7,403 nt of DNA from assembly GCA_030749275.1 (NCBI GenBank), contig JASMKJ010000385.1:1-7403 (forward strand), read 5' to 3'. Source of the DNA: Acidimicrobiales bacterium (GTDB lineage: Bacteria > Actinomycetota > Acidimicrobiia > Acidimicrobiales > Poriferisodalaceae). Within the stretch, counting starts at the first letter, position 1, and each line of letters opens with the position of its first letter. The position numbers and the translations under genes were made by a program. Below the pieces are notes generated by a model. It made no database searches. It was not told the origin of the DNA and was given only the letters and a program-made list of their open reading frames with translations. Of this stretch, positions 6,086-7,403 are shown piece by piece.

Positions 6086-7321
6086 ATGAATATCACAGTC
6101 ATTTGTCCCCACTTTGCCCCGGACACGGCGCCAACAGGCGAAGTCATCACGGAGATCGTCAGTGAGCTATATGGCCTTGGCCACCATATTCACGTAGTTA
6201 CATCTCTTCCCTGGTACCGCAACCATTCAGTTGAAGCAGGCTGGACCGGGCGGCTGATCTCGAGAGAAAAAACTAGTTGGGGGCGGATCACCAGGATCCA
6301 CCCATTCATTTCCAACAAGCGAACCAACCTCCTAGCTCGAGCAGTTGCCTTTGCCTTATTCAGTTTCGTCGCCGCTGTAGTTGCCACCACTAGCCGACGA
6401 ACTGAACTCATATTAACGATGAGCCCACCGCTCACTTTGGCACCGGCTGGCTGGATTGCAGCAAAAAGACACAGGATTCCACTTGTTCTCAATATCCAAG
6501 ATGTTCACCCCGACGCTGCCGTAGAAACTGGAACTATCACTGACGACCGCGTCATTCGACTGCTAAGGCGCCTTGAAATCAGCGGCTACCGGCACGCAGA
6601 CGCGATCACAGTCTTATCCGAGGACCTACGAGGACGGCTGTCAACACGAGTTGACGATGAAAGCAAACTATTGGTCATCCCCAATTTCGTAGACACTGAA
6701 CGTGTCTATCCGGGAGAACGAAACAATGATTATCGACACGAACTTGGGGTGACAAATGAAACCGTAGTGATGTACGCAGGCAACGTAGGCTTTTCACAAC
6801 CCTTAGAGATTGTCCTCGAAGCAGCCCAACACTTTGCTCATCGCGATGACATCATCTTTGTAATCAACGGAAACGGATCACGCAGAACCCACTTCGAAAA
6901 CGCAGCGGAAGAAATGCCCAACGTCACCTTCATGAACTACCAACCAAGTTCACGACTCAATGAAGTCCTCGCCGCTGGCGACATTCACCTAATCCCGCTC
7001 AAGCCCGGTCTTGGTTCAATCAGCGTGCCCTCAAAACTTTATTCCATCCTCGCGGCTGGCCGACCAGTACTTGCCAGTGTCGACCCAGGAACAGAAGTAG
7101 ATCTGATTGTCACACAATCCGGTGCAGGCCGAAGTGTCCCGGCGGGGGACACTGAAGAATTTATCGCTGCCCTAGGGGCACTCGTTGACGACCCCACCGG
7201 CCGGGCTGCCGCTGGGCTGCAGGCACGTCGATTCGCTGAAGAATGGCTGTCAGCTAAGGCTGTTGCCGAGACATACAACGAACTATTCTTTGTCCTCCGA
7301 GATCAAAGGATGAGGTCGTAG
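6086..7321 (+). CDS. WcaI/WbuB-like GT4 glycosyltransferase
   Basis: This 411-residue protein matches the WcaI/WbuB branch of GT4, whose characterised members add fucose or N-acetyl-fucosamine in colanic acid and O-antigen synthesis. Hallmarks in order: ICPHFAPDTAPTGEVITEI (6-24), HVVTSLPWY (36-44), TMSPPLTLAPAGWIAAKR (111-128), LNIQDVHPDAAVETG (135-149), HADAITVLSEDL (170-181), VIPNFVDT (197-204), VVMYAGNVGFSQPLE (227-241) and VPSKLYSILAAGRPVLAS (314-331). A hydrophobic stretch at about 84-101 (ARAVAFALFSFVAAVVAT) lies where this branch carries a membrane-associating segment. The classical EX7E is absent; SKLYS occupies the region of the second glutamate, which is usual for the branch. The strong AGGGAG site and the 12-base gap place it in the same operon as the gene before it. 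The actual sugar transferred is not predictable from sequence. Confidence 0.93.
   Translation: MNITVICPHFAPDTAPTGEVITEIVSELYGLGHHIHVVTSLPWYRNHSVEAGWTGRLISREKTSWGRITRIHPFISNKRTNLLARAVAFALFSFVAAVVATTSRRTELILTMSPPLTLAPAGWIAAKRHRIPLVLNIQDVHPDAAVETGTITDDRVIRLLRRLEISGYRHADAITVLSEDLRGRLSTRVDDESKLLVIPNFVDTERVYPGERNNDYRHELGVTNETVVMYAGNVGFSQPLEIVLEAAQHFAHRDDIIFVINGNGSRRTHFENAAEEMPNVTFMNYQPSSRLNEVLAAGDIHLIPLKPGLGSISVPSKLYSILAAGRPVLASVDPGTEVDLIVTQSGAGRSVPAGDTEEFIAALGALVDDPTGRAAAGLQARRFAEEWLSAKAVAETYNELFFVLRDQRMRS
7133..7153. repeat. 8-bp perfect inverted repeat inside the last GT gene
   Basis: AGTGTCCC (7133-7140) and GGGACACT (7146-7153) are exact inverted arms around a GGCGG loop. The hairpin lies within coding sequence for SVPAGDTE and has no T-run after it, so it is not an intrinsic terminator. 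Roughly one such repeat is expected by chance in 7 kb. Confidence 0.3.
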
Positions 7322-7363
7322 AGCGCGTAAGCGAGCCATATAGGCGGTAACTTGGCGGACGGT

Positions 7364-7403
7364 ATGGCCAGATCAGCAGCAGCAAAAAAAGTAGCCAAAG
7401 CAG
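7364..7403 (+). CDS. Start of an unidentified Ala/Lys-rich protein, 3'-partial
   Basis: The ATG at 7364 begins MARSAAAKKVAKA and the frame stays open to the right edge (13 codons). It follows the previous stop by 42 bases, on the same strand. GGCGGA at 7354-7359, four bases before the ATG, is a partial Shine-Dalgarno match; a TTG at 7352 in the same frame is an alternative start. The frame is closed upstream by TAA at 7328-7330. A short Ala/Lys helix like this is common as the cytosolic end of actinobacterial membrane or DNA-binding proteins, but 13 residues do not allow a functional call. Confidence 0.5.
   Translation, partial: MARSAAAKKVAKA

Overview
The window is 7.4 kb of densely packed, single-strand (+) coding sequence from a surface-polysaccharide biosynthesis locus. 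It most likely comes from an actinobacterium, perhaps of the Acidimicrobiia type. Support for this is a LytR-CpsA-Psr (LCP) protein with an N-terminal membrane anchor and a LytR_C-like tail, a GTG start with an ATG/GTG-stop style overlap, and starts without Shine-Dalgarno sites mixed with starts that have good ones. G+C is about 57% in nine hand-counted 60-base lines, moderate for that phylum. The taxonomic call is inference; no rRNA or marker gene is present.

Layout, left to right. (1) A reading frame open from the left edge to 850 encodes the C-terminal part of a divergent GT-B glycosyltransferase-like protein that lacks the usual EX7E glutamates. (2) 882-2426 encodes an LCP-family protein, the enzyme class that moves a lipid-linked glycan onto the cell wall. 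(3) 2427-2564 is the only sizeable gap and the most likely place for an internal promoter. (4) 2565-3845 encodes UDP-glucose 6-dehydrogenase, which makes UDP-glucuronate. (5) 3888-5000, 4997-6073 and 6086-7321 encode three GT4-type glycosyltransferases: two with a classical EX7E motif, and a third of the WcaI/WbuB type without it. (6) From 7364 to the right edge a new gene begins with an Ala/Lys-rich N-terminus.

Inferred joint role: UGDH supplies the acidic sugar donor, three or four glycosyltransferases assemble a repeat unit on a lipid carrier, and the LCP protein attaches the finished polymer to the wall. The product would be an acidic (uronic-acid-containing) capsule or wall glycan. No priming phosphoglycosyltransferase, flippase, polymerase or chain-length regulator lies in the window, so the locus must continue beyond it or be completed elsewhere.

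I see no rRNA, tRNA, CRISPR array, insertion sequence, integrase or toxin-antitoxin gene. The window looks like a coherent glycan cluster rather than a wholly new system. The points most worth a second look are the divergent first glycosyltransferase, the LCP protein with an altered Arg-x-Asp motif, and the absence of Shine-Dalgarno sites at the first genes next to strong ones at the last two complete genes.
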